Shown here one piece after another: positions 1-12,084 of a stretch of 64,000 bases of DNA (the first letter of the stretch is position 1; each line of letters opens with the position of its first letter). This DNA comes from Eretmocerus hayati (Eukaryota; Arthropoda; Insecta; Hymenoptera; Aphelinidae). Both the position numbers and the translations under genes were made by a program. A model generated the notes under the pieces. That model was not told where the DNA came from and made no database searches. It was given only the letters and a program-made list of their open reading frames with translations. Location: positions 22,854,905 through 22,918,904 of the forward strand of contig CM056743.1 of assembly GCA_029851415.1 (NCBI GenBank), in the 5' to 3' direction.

Positions 1-774
1 CCAAAGACTTTTGAACCTTTGTGTCAGATATGTCTACAGCAACATCTCTTGGAGAGAATACGGCACACCTAACTGTCTCGCTTTGATGAAGCTATCAATT
101 GAGAAACAGCGTGAGTATCTCATGATTTCACTAGCAATGTACATTCTGAGAACAGGTCTCTTCCTATTCGAGGTGTCGGCACCGTGCTTTCAGCGTCACC
201 AAAAACATGAAAAAATTCATAAGGCGGCTATAAAAATTGAACTGTCATGAGGCCGTTTCTCATCACAAATACATTGTATGCTACAGGACAGTTGCCACCT
301 CGAATACCTTAACCTACGATTCATGCGTACTCAAGATTAACTGGGCGTCACACAATCTGAAGGGGGAGTTAAGTCAAATCCCATGTAATCCGTACTCCGT
401 ACTGAGGCATTCAAACAATCGTTTTCCATCGCATCTGCTCGCTTCTCCAATACACTCCTACCGATCGACCTTGATGTCCTATCGTCCACCCAAATAGAAC
501 ATATCATGCTCAGACATCAAGTCGAGAACGATAAAAACGAGCTTTCTGCTCGCGCAAAGCGAGAGCGAATCATCGCCATTTGAAGCGTTTGCTTCGTTCA
601 TTGATCATTCGTGAGATCATCAATCAGTGTACGCGTATACGCTGGCCGAATTCATTCACGCCTCATTACTCAACTCTGAAGGACAAATTCAACTCTACTC
701 ACAAAATGGGACAGTTACTCGCAATTTAAATGCAATTTCTTTGAAAAAGATTCATTCGATCAAGAAAATCTCCC
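1..774. other. Intergenic stretch, no gene seen
   Basis: No reading frame here looks like a protein. The only structure noticed is a run of small hairpins at about 545-640 (GCTCGC/GCGAG, GAAGC/GCTTC, TTGAT/ATCAA in succession). Function unknown. Confidence 0.5.
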
Positions 775-1109
775 TAACAAGAGGAGGTCCAACCTTGTGG
801 AACACGGATCTTGATGAAACTCTGGGAATCATCTTGTTTTGGTATAAAATGAAGATTTCTCCAAGGATTTGATCCCATGGGCCTTCTACTCTGAGATACA
901 GCCATGGAGGTTAGCATTGTCAGTATATCTATATATGTGTCATTTTAACACGGGCCTATATGGACAATGTTAATCTCCATGGCTGTATCTCAGAGTAGAA
1001 GGCCCATGGGATCAAATCCTTGGGAATATCTTCATTTTACACCAAAACAAGATGATCCTCAGAGTTTCATAAGGATCCGTGTTCCACAAGGTTGGACCTC
1101 CCCTTGTAA
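775..1109. mobile_element. Foldback MITE, family A (copy 1)
   Basis: The two halves are near-perfect inverted repeats. The left tip reads TAACAAGAGGAGGTCC and the right tip GGACCTCCCCTTGTAA. The inner arms share a block including GGCCTTCTACTCTGAGATAC and its reverse complement, around a short AT-rich centre near 920-950. Related copies lie at about 11523-11862 and 46475-46811, with a fragment at 36095-36190, so this is a dispersed non-autonomous DNA element family. No coding capacity. The superfamily cannot be set because the target duplication is unclear. Confidence 0.8.
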
Positions 1110-3157
1110 GTTACTTAGCCTATCATATGATATCAGTCCTGAATGACGGGAACGTGATCCACGGATCCGAATTGAACGATGAATCATTAAAGAGTGATGA
1201 TAAGGATTGTGAAATCATGCTTTGAAACAATTTGGCTCGGTCCTTTTCAATGACCTCATCTGAACCACGGTGAGTCATGAATATCATAGGCACCTATTGT
1301 TCAAACTCCTCGTGTGAAACGATGAGGTACCAAATGCACAATCTAGGTCCTTGTTAGCTCAAGAAAGAGGACAATCAGAATCTTGCAAATTATTTTTAGC
1401 GAGCGATCGAAAATTTCGTATTTAAATCCTTGAAGACTTGGACCGATGCAGTAGTCAGTATAGTATCTGAGCCACACATTTTGAGATTTAGTTGGAGTGC
1501 TGTACAGTCAATTTTGCTATTAAATTAAAGTCTCATCACCTCCGATGAAAAAGAGTAGCCCATCTTTAAAAATATATTGGGAAAACAAAGTAAAGTGTGT
1601 TTTTCATCGTCGGAGGTCACGATCTCATCCCCACCCTTTGAAATTGGACACTAGTATCACCATTCATTCAACAAATCCACATTCATACTCCCACAGAGTC
1701 AACAGCACATTTCTCTATGGTTATTCTGACGAGGTCATAATTAGGGCAGAATAATCTCAATCACAGTTCTTCATCTTTTATTGCCACTTCTCCATAGTTT
1801 TGCAGCGGATTCTGATCTATAAATCATTTTTAAGAGAGGTATGCTATCTATGATTCAAGCTTTCATTAGCTCTTTCGGAGAAATGGTCGATAAGAACCTA
1901 CTAAATTACTGAAATTTTAACCAATCATCAAACATTCTAAATTTCCAATCAATATTCGAGTCATGCTTCATTGAATAACAATGTAGGGCTTAGAAAATGT
2001 ATTTTAATCGAATAAAACAGAAAAATTATCCTAGTCTATTCAATTTTTGTTTTTCATCAACTACCCACTAGATTTTCGCAAAAGCCTCGGTATACGTGAG
2101 ATGATTTATTTACCGTTGTTTTTGCTCGCACGCAGCGCAGTTTCGATAGAAAAGATTGTTTCCTATGCCAGAGATTGGAGGCAACCGAGAAAATATGATG
2201 GGTCCACCGGGAACTATAAAAGTCCTGTGACTACGCCTTCCGATAAAATAAAATTAATAGGATTTTGCCTCGTTCTCTTCTCCTCTCCAGAATCTGATAC
2301 ATTTTGGGGATTTTCCGATTAAATAGAATAAAAAAGTACAAAAAACAAAGAGAAATCGTCGAATCCTGATAGATTGCTCTGGCCAAATGTATATTAAAAC
2401 TTCTTCGATTGAGCGAGTAAAATGTGAACTTTTCCATCGTTGACATTATCATCATTCGTGCTAACATGGAAAAGTTAGTGTAAGAAGTATAATAGTAAAA
2501 AGTTGTGTAATTTACAAAGTCAACAAGCTCTGAATGTTTTGAAATTACATCATTACTCATAAATTCAGTAATTACGGATTGGGTATTACCCTAGAAAGAA
2601 AAAACACGAATAAAAACTCGTACGTTGGCAGAAGCAATGGAATAGCCATCAAGATTCTAATTATGAAAAGCGAGTTGCGCATTGAAGCTTCACTTTTGAT
2701 TTTTCCAACCTGTGCGCATACATTAATTAGATCAGTGGTGGTGCAATTATGTGCGCTCCACTGCTCAATTACATGAGCGCACGTGAGGTGAATCAAAAGA
2801 AAATTCGCTGAAGAAGAGTCAAGAGGCAATATCAATGGACGAGAAAACTTGGCAAAAACAGATTTCGTTCTATTCGTATTTTCAATGAATGAGGTAAGGG
2901 AAGTAGAGAGTTTTGCTCTCTGACTCTCTCACGATCAATATTTTTCTTTTCAATTTCATTTTCGTATCTTTTCTGCATTTCTATACATAGATGGATTTTC
3001 ACTATTTGTAGAATTGATATTCATATTATCTGCTCAGTATTAATTCAGTTATGAAGAATCAATTATGCAATTCCAAAGAGTCTCGATTGGCTTCAACTGA
3101 TAGTAACCATTCACACAAATTGGGTTGATCATAATCTGAGATGGTCTGGCGACAGGA
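1110..3157. other. Intergenic stretch, no gene seen
   Basis: AT-rich DNA with only short, unconvincing frames. One small inverted repeat is present: 1536-1552 (CACCTCCGATGAAAAA) pairs with 1600-1619. Nothing else recognised. Confidence 0.4.
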
Positions 3158-3159
3158 TA

Positions 3160-3580
3160 CCCTAGTAAAAATTAGAGCCTTATCATCATATATGAACATG
3201 TTCCCGACCAGGCTGTGGTCATACATGACCGCCTATGACCATGAGGCCGGAGTCATAGGTCGTCATTGGTCTCCATACTTGATCCTAGGAATTTATGTTG
3301 GAAATGAAGCACTTCATTGCCAACTCGAAATGTTTCTCAATCCGAAACTTCGAAATAATCGCGCTTGGGGCTCCCACTGCTAGGCCTCCATCCGACATTG
3401 AAAATGTCATGTACAACCACTTGATTACAGTACCCTACGGACATGTACAAGTTAGCTTTGTGTACCTATGTCTAACCATGGAGACATGATACTTTCTTAG
3501 GTCATAGATGGTCATAGATGACCAAAGTTCGTCTGGAAACGTGTTCATATATGATCATCAGGCATTTATTTTTACTAGGG
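3160..3580. mobile_element. TA-flanked MITE (mariner-like ends)
   Basis: A 421-bp element begins CCCTAGTAAAAAT and ends ATTTTTACTAGGG. It is flanked on both sides by TA (3158-3159 and 3581-3582), the target duplication expected for Tc1/mariner-type insertion. The inverted similarity extends roughly 40-50 bp inward, with a shared ATCATATATGAACA block. The interior contains several TCATAGATGACC-like repeats and no credible gene. Confidence 0.75.
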
Positions 3581-3582
3581 TA

Positions 3583-5277
3583 GTTTCAGGGAATGAGGAG
3601 GGGGGCGGGGGTTGATGGTGAGTAGGTATACAAACTCTTGATGAGATCATGAGGGTTGTAGAGGAAGGAGGAGGTAGGGCTTCGTGAGTAATAATATATT
3701 TCAACGGTCTATATATGATCTGAGAAAAATTCAAAATTCTAGTCCCTCACTCCTAGTCTCGTCCATAATCATGTAATTGAGATTTTCATCTCCTATTCTA
3801 TGGATAGGATAATAAGAACCAGCAATACCGTCATGATAAGCTGCATTCCACATTTTTGGACCGACATTTCGGGGTTCTTTCATTGCTACATGAAAATTCT
3901 TAACAATCTTTGAGCTAAAGGAATTTGATGAGTCGTCCGATACCCAACATACTAGCCAGTGACTTGCGACTTATTTTCAAAAGAATATTCTACTACAGGG
4001 AAGCCATTTGATACATCGAATTGAACTCAGTAATCCCGCGTTTTTGCATTCGATTATTTTGATTTTTGATTGATAATCATGTGACCTCCTCAAATGACTC
4101 AAATAATCATTTTGACGACCATCCAGTCCAATCTCTACGTGTATGTAGAGGGAAGAACTTTCGATAATCTTGGATCTTTATATATGACATGAAATCTGTG
4201 GACCACTTTGAAAATTGTGCAATGGATTTTCAACCAGGTGCTTGAATTACAATCCCTTACTCGATTCTTCGAATGAACGACAAATGACGTATTGCACTTT
4301 CGTTGCGCTCGTAAACGATCGTTCTGGGCACTTATCTAATTGTAAATGTGATAATCAATTCGGCAATCAATAAGGTGACGGGCCCCCGAAGCGTCATTAT
4401 TGGATGGAGATGAAAATTCCCGTCATAATTTTTGGCCAACAGATAAAAATGACCCGGAGTGGCGTTGCTGAAAGCATTTTCGGATTAAAATTCAGCTTAA
4501 GTAACGTTCAGGCGAGGGTCTTATCCGGATGGGTGATCGCATGCCCGAGTCTGCAAAAAAGCCTATAGCTTGTGTAAAAAATTCGTCCACACTGTCATTA
4601 TGAACATAGTACGGGAAGAATCATGAGATTGATACGTGGTGAGTCTCGAGTGACATAATTAGGTCAAAAAAAAGTTTATCCATGATTTTTTGTGTAAACA
4701 AATAGGAACAAGAAATCGGAGTAAAAGAATACAAATAAAAACCAGTGGCATGGCTGAGACCCTTCTTGTCTAAAATCGAGGTTAAGCAATACTGTCGGCG
4801 GTGATAGTTGAACCAGCCAGGTTGGAATTATCAATTCAACCATACGGTTGGCTTTTAAACACACTGCTAGACTATTCAACCACTGTTAGTTGAACATTTT
4901 TCTTAAGATCCATAAAACTTTTTACCGTGTAATTCCTGCGAGTTTCGACAAAACTAAGTGGAAAGGTAAATGGTACTCCAGCTTCGTAAAAAGATTCATT
5001 CAAAAAATTGAGTTCAAGTGCTCGGGCCTTAAGAATATCAAATAAAGAAGACGAGAGTAAAGAAAAATTGCAATCCTTGACGAAAAACATCGACCAACTC
5101 TTGAGATGTTAGCTCCAACTCATCCAATCACTCAAGAGGGCTAATGCACTCCATTCTCGACACGAGATCATATCTTTCAAATCTTTCTTTTTCCTCAGCG
5201 GAAACTCGCCTTGATGTAACCATGTTATCAATGTGCACCTTGATTTTCCCTTAGATTTTCCGAGAATAGTTTACACG
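3583..5277. other. Intergenic stretch, no gene seen
   Basis: Read on both strands: no domain-like protein, RNA gene or clear repeat was recognised. Confidence 0.4.
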
Positions 5278-5446
5278 AATCTATACAAATGCGAGCGTGG
5301 ATTAAACCCAATCACGCTGCATCAGTCGTCTGATTTTCTTATTCACGGAGGAATAGACTCGGAAATGGAAGACCATTGCATGAATCTATACAAATGTTAG
5401 TTCAGATTAAACTCAATCGTACTTCATTCGTCTAATTTTTGATTTT
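5278..5446. repeat. Imperfect direct duplication, about 104-bp period
   Basis: The segment starting GAATCTATACAAATG at 5278 recurs at 5382. Both copies continue with TTAAAC-CAATC and TCGTCTGATTTT-like blocks. It appears to be a local tandem duplication that has since diverged. No coding role seen. Confidence 0.6.
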
Positions 5447-5819
5447 TCAAGTACTCCTCATCTAATTTCGTGCGTACTCGGTATGTTAACGGTTAAGAAT
5501 CATAAGTATCATTCCTATTCATTTGTTCTATAGTTTTATGTTCCTCTTTCTTTGCCAGACATTCATGTGTATTAGTCAATGTATTTAATCCAAAGTAAGC
5601 GCACCCGAGAAATTTCAGAAAAATGCTCATTCAGGAATACGTAACAGATCAAGTCCATATTAATGTTCACATGAGGATTAAGCACAAAGATAAGAAGTAG
5701 ATGAGGGTCAATCTGACACTTCCGACATGAGCAGAGATTATAGATCATCGGAATCAAAGATATTCCGTAACACAAGAAGCTCTGATCCAGAGAAATGTGG
5801 ACGATGTTGCGCATGGATC

Positions 5820-6260
5820 AGGTGTATTTGGATTATTAAATGACGACCTCATTGCTTCAAAAAGACTCATAGTCGATCGGGGACTTTGGCGAGCTAATTA
5901 GTGCTGTCCGAGCAATTTTGGTACAAATCCGTTTCCAAAAAATGTCTCATGACTGTACGCATACATATATATAATCATACAATTTGAAGTGCATAGCTGA
6001 GGGCTTTTTCACTTCCCATGCGTCACCGGGTGAATTCAAAAGTCGAGGTTCAGTTGTTGACAGGGTTCGGAATTGACATTTTGACCCTATACCAAGCAGT
6101 ACAAACCACGGCAAAACTATAGGATTGTATAAAAAGCGATCAACATAATTGCGCATCAATAAATTACACTCTAGAAAATTGCTATAATGTACATTCCAAG
6201 TCGTAGAGAAAGTTGGGAAAGCTTGGAACACGGAAAATCCCATTTTCGTCGAAATGTTTA
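5820..6260 (+). repeat. Dispersed repeat family B, copy 1
   Basis: This stretch shares ordered blocks, in the same orientation, with 54286-54660: GTGTATTTGG, TGGTACAAATCC, TGCATAGCT, AAAATCGAAGTTCGGTTG-like and ACACGGAAAATCCC. The two copies are diverged and differ by indels. No intact frame is conserved between them. It is probably an old dispersed element of unknown type. Confidence 0.6.
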
Positions 6261-6754
6261 ATTCATGATTCGTCAACATCATTACTTATTTACAATATCC
6301 ATTACCAAATTCATCGATTAGATTTATACTGCGCAAAAAGATTAGGTATAATTCACCTATCACAAAGTCTGTGTCAACTTTGGGTCAACGCACCACAACT
6401 GTATACGAACTTTGAATCTCGCTACTTTCATCTCGAGCACGTAAGTCATACGAATGTAAATCATGTCTAATTCTATATGAAGCTAGCTCTTATCTCTGCA
6501 TAGACAGAAGTGGTTAGAAGGACAGCAATGCTCTCTGTATGTTATGTAAACATTCAACCATAACCACATTGACATCTTCCTAAGTCCTATATATCATATT
6601 CAAAATTATATTGAAGTTATATGAGATGCATGAAATCAACCCTCAATTGCAGTGCAACTCACTCTAATTTTAATCTTATCATTGTTCGGATTTAGTTTGA
6701 TATCACCAACCGCAGCATCGAAGAAAAAAATTGTCTAAAAATTAAAAAAAAAAA

Positions 6755-6992
6755 TATATAACACGTACCTACGAAAAGATTTTATAGGCAGTAGTCGAGT
6801 GGTGTAGCAAGCAAAAGCTCGGTCACCGCTTCAGCAGGTGAGGCGGTGGCGGCAACGGCGTTACGGGCCGGGTCACCGGGTCGTCTAGCCTCACCTCGAG
6901 GAGGCTGATGTATGGCGCTTGGGCTACAGAGCCCGGGTTTGTTTGAAACACCGTCATCGGCGAGCCGCCTTTAACTAATTTTTTTTTTTTTT
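6755..6992 (+). ncRNA. Pol III-type unit or tRNA-derived SINE (candidate)
   Basis: A GC-rich block of about 190 nt sits in AT-rich DNA. It has a perfect match to the tRNA A-box pattern (TAGTCGAGTGG, 6792-6802), a near-B-box (GTTTGAAAC, 6941-6949) and a run of 14 T at 6979-6992 that could end Pol III transcription. A TATATAA at 6755-6761 lies about 25-30 nt before the block. The A-box start resembles Ser/Leu tRNAs, but no full cloverleaf can be drawn, so it is not an ordinary tRNA gene. The T run lies at the 3' end on the plus strand, which argues against a poly(A)-tailed retrocopy on the other strand. Confidence 0.4.
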
Positions 6993-7415
6993 CACTTCAT
7001 TCACTTTACTGATGTTCACACGCACTTTTCCTTTCGTACACTGATATAACACGATTGGTATATTATGAAACCATTTACAAAAAACAAAATGCTCATGGAG
7101 ATTTACATCATAAGCACATCGTCAACACGAAAATTAAAATTTTATTAATCACAGTGCAGTAACTGCAGCATATTCAGCATCGAATAGTTACACCTGATGA
7201 TAAAATTACTCTGTCACTGGGTCAGTGGCCCGTTCTCGAATATCACATGTCACTGAGCTCAAGAAAGCTCATTTTTTTTGGCGGGAAAAACTCATCAGCT
7301 AACCTCCCTTATTTATGTCTCACAATCATCACAAAATTACACACAAATCCTTGATAAAACAACGATATAATATAAAATTTATAACTTGTTGCAGTTCCGC
7401 GAAACACTGTTATCG

Positions 7416-7700
7416 ACTCACCACAACACGTGGAAACGCGTCAAACGAAATTTTAACATGAAATATACGAGGCTCACGCTGTGAGGCGCCGGCCAAACTG
7501 ACTCGATTCTTCTCGTTTCACCCGCGTTCTTGGGATTTGCGGCGGTGGTGGTGGTGGTGGCGGCGGCAACGGCGGCTCGACCGGCGGTTGCGCTGGGACG
7601 CGCCCCCACCCACTTCACCCCTGATATTTCTACGAACTCGACCTTTCCTGTACTACTATTCGCTATACTAAAGTTTGAGCGCATAATGCGCATGCGTCGA
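7416..7700 (-). promoter_or_regulatory. Possible promoter and first exon, minus strand
   Basis: A GC-rich island (about 7480-7620) contains a GGT/GGC triplet run at 7540-7580. Reading the minus strand, a TCAGT initiator (7501-7497) is followed about 75 nt later by a strong splice-donor match GTGAGT (7421-7416). A GCGCATGCG core resembling an NRF-1/Ewg site lies at about 7689-7697. Together these suggest a TATA-less promoter and short first exon of a leftward gene. No downstream exon was recognised, so this is tentative. Confidence 0.25.
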
Positions 7701-7940
7701 GGTATATATGTATAGTATGATGCTGAAAATGTATGTATTTATACCTGCTGATTCAGCTGCACCCCCGCAACACACCTGTGGGCCAACCTATATATAATAC
7801 CGGGGGATAAGGATTCGAGAAGTTGGCGTTATAGTAGTTCGGTGACCTCAATGTATATAATAATATATAGAATAAGCTTGCTTTATAGTAACTTAGAGAA
7901 GTATGCGTGAACTGATGGGTTAACCCATGTAGAAGATAAG

Positions 7941-8357
7941 ATTCCATGATCATATATGACCATGAATAAAATCGGTTTCAAAATTTGTCATTTTCATCGC
8001 GGAAGGGTGTGATATACTAATTTACAACATCAATACTCCACGGCGATGATCGAATATTACTCAGAAAATTTTTCTCCCGAGTCATTCTCAGGTTTTGAAC
8101 ATTTGAAGTACTGACGAGCGAAAATCCAGATTAAATATCATCTTTCGTCGAGAATGTCAGTTTTTGGGAACTCGAGACCGACTCCTGGAAAGATCTTTTT
8201 ATGTAGTATATGATCAGTATCGTGACGTATTGATGTTAGAATAGGTTTGAATCAATATATCATAACTTTCTGGAATGAAAATAAAATGTTCAAAACGGTT
8301 TTACGTATGATCATACATGACCATGGAATCCTCGGATTCCATGACCATATATGTTCA
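7941..8357. mobile_element. Foldback MITE-like element plus hairpin
   Basis: GATTCCATGATCATATATGA at the left (from about 7939) pairs with TCATACATGACCATGGAATC near 8311-8330. The arms also share an AAAATCGGTTT / AAAACGGTTTT block. Immediately after, 8316-8357 forms a second hairpin, TGACCATGGAATCC against GGATTCCATGACCA. It resembles the interior of the element at 3160-3580. No protein coding. Confidence 0.55.
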
Positions 8358-8900
8358 TGGAATCGTATGTTTTACATGGGAAGGTTTATGATACGTTTAT
8401 CAAATTGGTTCTGGTATAATCTCGGTGTTGAAGCGTGGATGTTAATATTCTGTGAAGAGCGTTAGATCGAACGTTCGGAGGTTATAATTGAAAATTTGAA
8501 TACGTTCCATGGGAAGATTAGGACTCGAGTTCCGATTCCGAAATCGCCTGGTTTAATTCCACTTATTCAGCTATGAGTTTGCCATTACATATTTATCATC
8601 TTTACATCACCATTCTGTTCGTAAATGTATGTACAGATCATTACACTTGGAACATTTTGAAAGTATAAGCTTCAAAACAGTATTCTAGTATAGGTGTTTC
8701 TGCCACAGGTAACCTGTGGGTTCAGTTGTTTGTGTCTAAAATGACTTGTATCTACATGTACAAATCAAATCCATTTGAAACATTTCAATCCAAATTTTCT
8801 TAATAGAAGTATTACTGTTTTCGCTATTGGTGCAAAGAAAAGCATGTAATTGGAGACAAATTTTTGTGAGCATTTTCATGAATAAGTTATATTATATATA

Positions 8901-10013
8901 TACTTTCATAAATAATGAATCAAGTAGGGTGTTACTAAAACAGTGATATTTCCAATATACTTTGTCGTGCGGGACAAAGTATATTGGAAATATCACTGTT
9001 TGATTGGAATATCACTGATTTTGAAGAAAGCATCTGAAAGATCACAGAAAAATCTATCGATTCATGTGTTTACAACATTCACTACTATATTCTTCTCTCA
9101 GTGTAGTCAACGATGAAAATCTAAAAAATTTCTCCTTCAATCAATCACCTACAACTTTGGCGGAAGTGATCCGATCACAAAAATCATCTTTTTAAAACTT
9201 ACAATTTCCATTGTCTAGAGTTCTCTCTACGACATTTTCTGTCCGAGTAACGAGCTTGGAAAGAAAATTTTGTATTACATGGACTGATTATGGAGCTACC
9301 GAAGCTGGCGCCTGTTTCGTCTCGCCTTGCTCTACTCTAGTGCAAAAATTTATCAAAAAAATATCATAAGTCATGACTTTGATGTAAAATAATCTCATCT
9401 TTCAGAATATTTTATCAGATTTTGCCTTGAATGTGATCTATAGGGACAAAATATGAAATAAATCAATTTTCCCAATAAAACTTGAAAAATCGGGATTGAC
9501 TCATCCAATCCAAGACATAATCTGATCAAATATTCTGAAAGATGAGATCATTCCACGTCGAAATCATGTTCCATGATATTTTTCTGATGAATTTTTGCGC
9601 TAGAGTAGAGCAAGGTGAGACGAAACAGGCGCCAGCTTCGGCATCTCCACAATCAGTCCATGTAATACAAAGTTTTCTTCCCAAGCTCGTTAGTTGGACA
9701 GAAAATGTCGTAGAAAGAAATTTAAAAAGGGGAAATTGTAGGTTTTGAAAAGATCTACAAGATCCTCTAAGAATTTCTGTGATGCAATTACTCCCGCCAA
9801 AGTTGTGGGTGATTGATTGAAGGAGAAATTTTTTAGATTTTCATCGTTGACTACGAGCAATCAAAAAGGACGCAATGAATGTTTTAAACACATAAATCGA
9901 TAGATTTTTTTGTGATCTTTCAGATGCTTTCTTCAAAATCCCCGCACGACAAAGCATATTGGAAATATCACTGTTTTAGTGAGACCCTACTTGATCCATT
10001 ATTTATGAAAGGT
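8901..10013. mobile_element. Large foldback element, about 1.1 kb
   Basis: The terminal blocks are inverted repeats: left TACTTTCATAAATAATGAAT then CAAGTAGGGT; right ACCCTACTTG then an ATTATTTATGAAAGG-like end. The arms then match in order across several hundred bp (shared blocks include AAACAGTGATATTTCC, CGATAGATTTTT, AGATTTTCATCGTTGACTAC, GGCGCCAGCTTCGG) and meet near 9450-9520. The left arm contains a second, perfect 29-bp hairpin (8938-8966 with 8973-9001). No protein is encoded. It is a long-TIR MITE or Foldback-type element of unassigned superfamily. Confidence 0.8.
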
Positions 10014-11522
10014 CCTGTATATGAGACTGGTACTTTCACTCTCCATGAAAGCAAGCTGCCACACTTAAAATTATAGATTATTAACTACCAATGTCAATCA
10101 GAAGAAAAATCAGGGGAGGAACAAAAATGTTGGGGGAGAAACCTCGTCGAAAACAAGCTTCCGCAGGTATGCTTTATATGTACTCACTTGCATGAACGTC
10201 TGTCTATTTTGGTTCTGAGAATTTCACTCCAAAAACAACAAATGATAATCGATAAAACAAAATTAAACAACGACGAGAATTTGCACCATCCTCTCGACCA
10301 TCCTACGATCTTGCGTTATCCAATATTGTAGATCGATGGCTCAAACAATTTCCGTAACAGTCCAATCAGATTCTTGAAACCATGAAGATGAAAAATTGAG
10401 CTTTTTCAACTGCATTTCAGGAGTTTTTCCCCTCGAGAGATCACTAAGTCACAAACTTGTCTACTCACCTTTCAAAAATCAACCTATCTTCACAAGTCCT
10501 CCACTTGAACCAGAAACTTTTCGGGAAATGCATCTCAATTAATATAATGTCAGCTCGGACACAAGGAATGAAAAGCAACAAATGAGCTTTTCTCAAATTT
10601 GAACCTGGCTCTGTCAGAAAATCAAATATTCCGTTTATTCTGACCTACTTTCCAGAATTTCATACGATAATATCTCATGGGCCCATCACTCATTCAGTAC
10701 AATTTTCAATTCATATATCCCGCAACCAATCCATCGCGTATTTACCCACTTATAACAGAATTTCGTAGCGCTAATGGTTGACAAATTATTCAAAAACAGG
10801 CATGAAGTGAATTTCCAGGTCAATATATGTAGTCGACATTGAGTATTTCTAATCAATCTTGCTGACACGTAGAACGTTTTCAAACGAAATTTTGAACATA
10901 TTCTGTCTCCTTATGCGCAGAATAAGCTCAAATGACAAAAACAGCCTCCAGAACGATGCACCATTCATAATTGAGAATATTTCAAAAAGTTCGATCCCCT
11001 ATTCCGCCAATTTTCATGATACAGAATTGATTTAAGTACACATGAATATATCGTAAAAATAAAACTGGATCTCTCGAAAGCCACGAGCACTCATCTTCAT
11101 TATTCACAACTTGCACGCGCGCGCGAGGGCACACACACAATTCGTCGAAGAACCACAATTCGATCGAGTTTTCTCGATTTCTCTCTTCCTCTCTTTTTGG
11201 TTGCGGTAACGGAAAATCTAGCCTGCAGGGAAAAACGCAATATAATACCCAGCGATTCGAAACGAACCTGTCCTGTGCAATCTCTCATCGCGATGATTGA
11301 GCTTCCCTCCGTATATAGATATTGAATATGCGGCTACAAAAACCACGCTAATTGAGTTTCGATATATACGGGAGGACAAACTTTGATTTGCATTTTTAAT
11401 TTTTGTGCCACAGTGGCTATACCATTGTTGTGGCATAGTGATGAAAGTTGCGGACTATAGTTCTGATTACAAGTATGAATTTTGCCATATGAACATTGCG
11501 ATATAAGGTTAGTGTACATATA
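10014..11522. other. Intergenic stretch, no gene seen
   Basis: No credible coding frame. A CpG-rich patch with CGCGCGCGCG lies at about 11112-11130. Nothing else recognised. Confidence 0.35.
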
Positions 11523-11862
11523 CTTACAGGGGGGGGGGGGGCACAGGATCCGAAACGCCAATCATCCCCAAAATTCTTTCACCGTTTGGTACCATCTAAA
11601 ATATTAAGAATCCAGAGTAACTCTGTCCAATGGGCCTCCTGTCCAGAGATACAGCCACTGAGATTAGCATTGCCCATATAGGCCCATGTTAAAAAGTTAT
11701 ATACATAGATATACTAACAATGCCAACGTTTTTGCTTGTAGCTCTGAACAGAAGGCCCATTTGACGGAGTTACTCTGGATTCTTTATATTTTAGATGGTA
11801 CCAAACGGTAAAAGAATTTTGGGGATGATTGGCGACCCGGACCTCGTGATCACCCCTTGTTA
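11523..11862. mobile_element. Foldback MITE, family A (copy 2)
   Basis: Inverted repeat with left TTACAGGGGG and right CCCCTTGTTAG ends. The arms share ATCATCCCCAAAATTCTTT and TTTGGTACCATCTAAAATAT with their reverse complements, and the family-A AATGGGCCTCCTGT block. The left tip carries a run of 13 G (11529-11541), probably an expansion of the GGGG in the terminal repeat. Same family as 775-1109 and 46475-46811. Confidence 0.8.
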
Positions 11863-12084
11863 GTTTGACTCTATATGACTGGAATGAGCATTCGATGATT
11901 AGGCCGAATTCTTTTCCGCACTTTTATGTCAAATAACTCTGAGGAACAAAATTTCAGGGTCAGAAATTGTCTCCTGGGAAAATATGATTCTTCATCGTAG
12001 AATCCTTATCCGACTTCCGTTTCCTCGTACACCGCAGGATTTTTGAAAATAGTAAATAATTGATACTTTCAAGCATTTTCTGCT

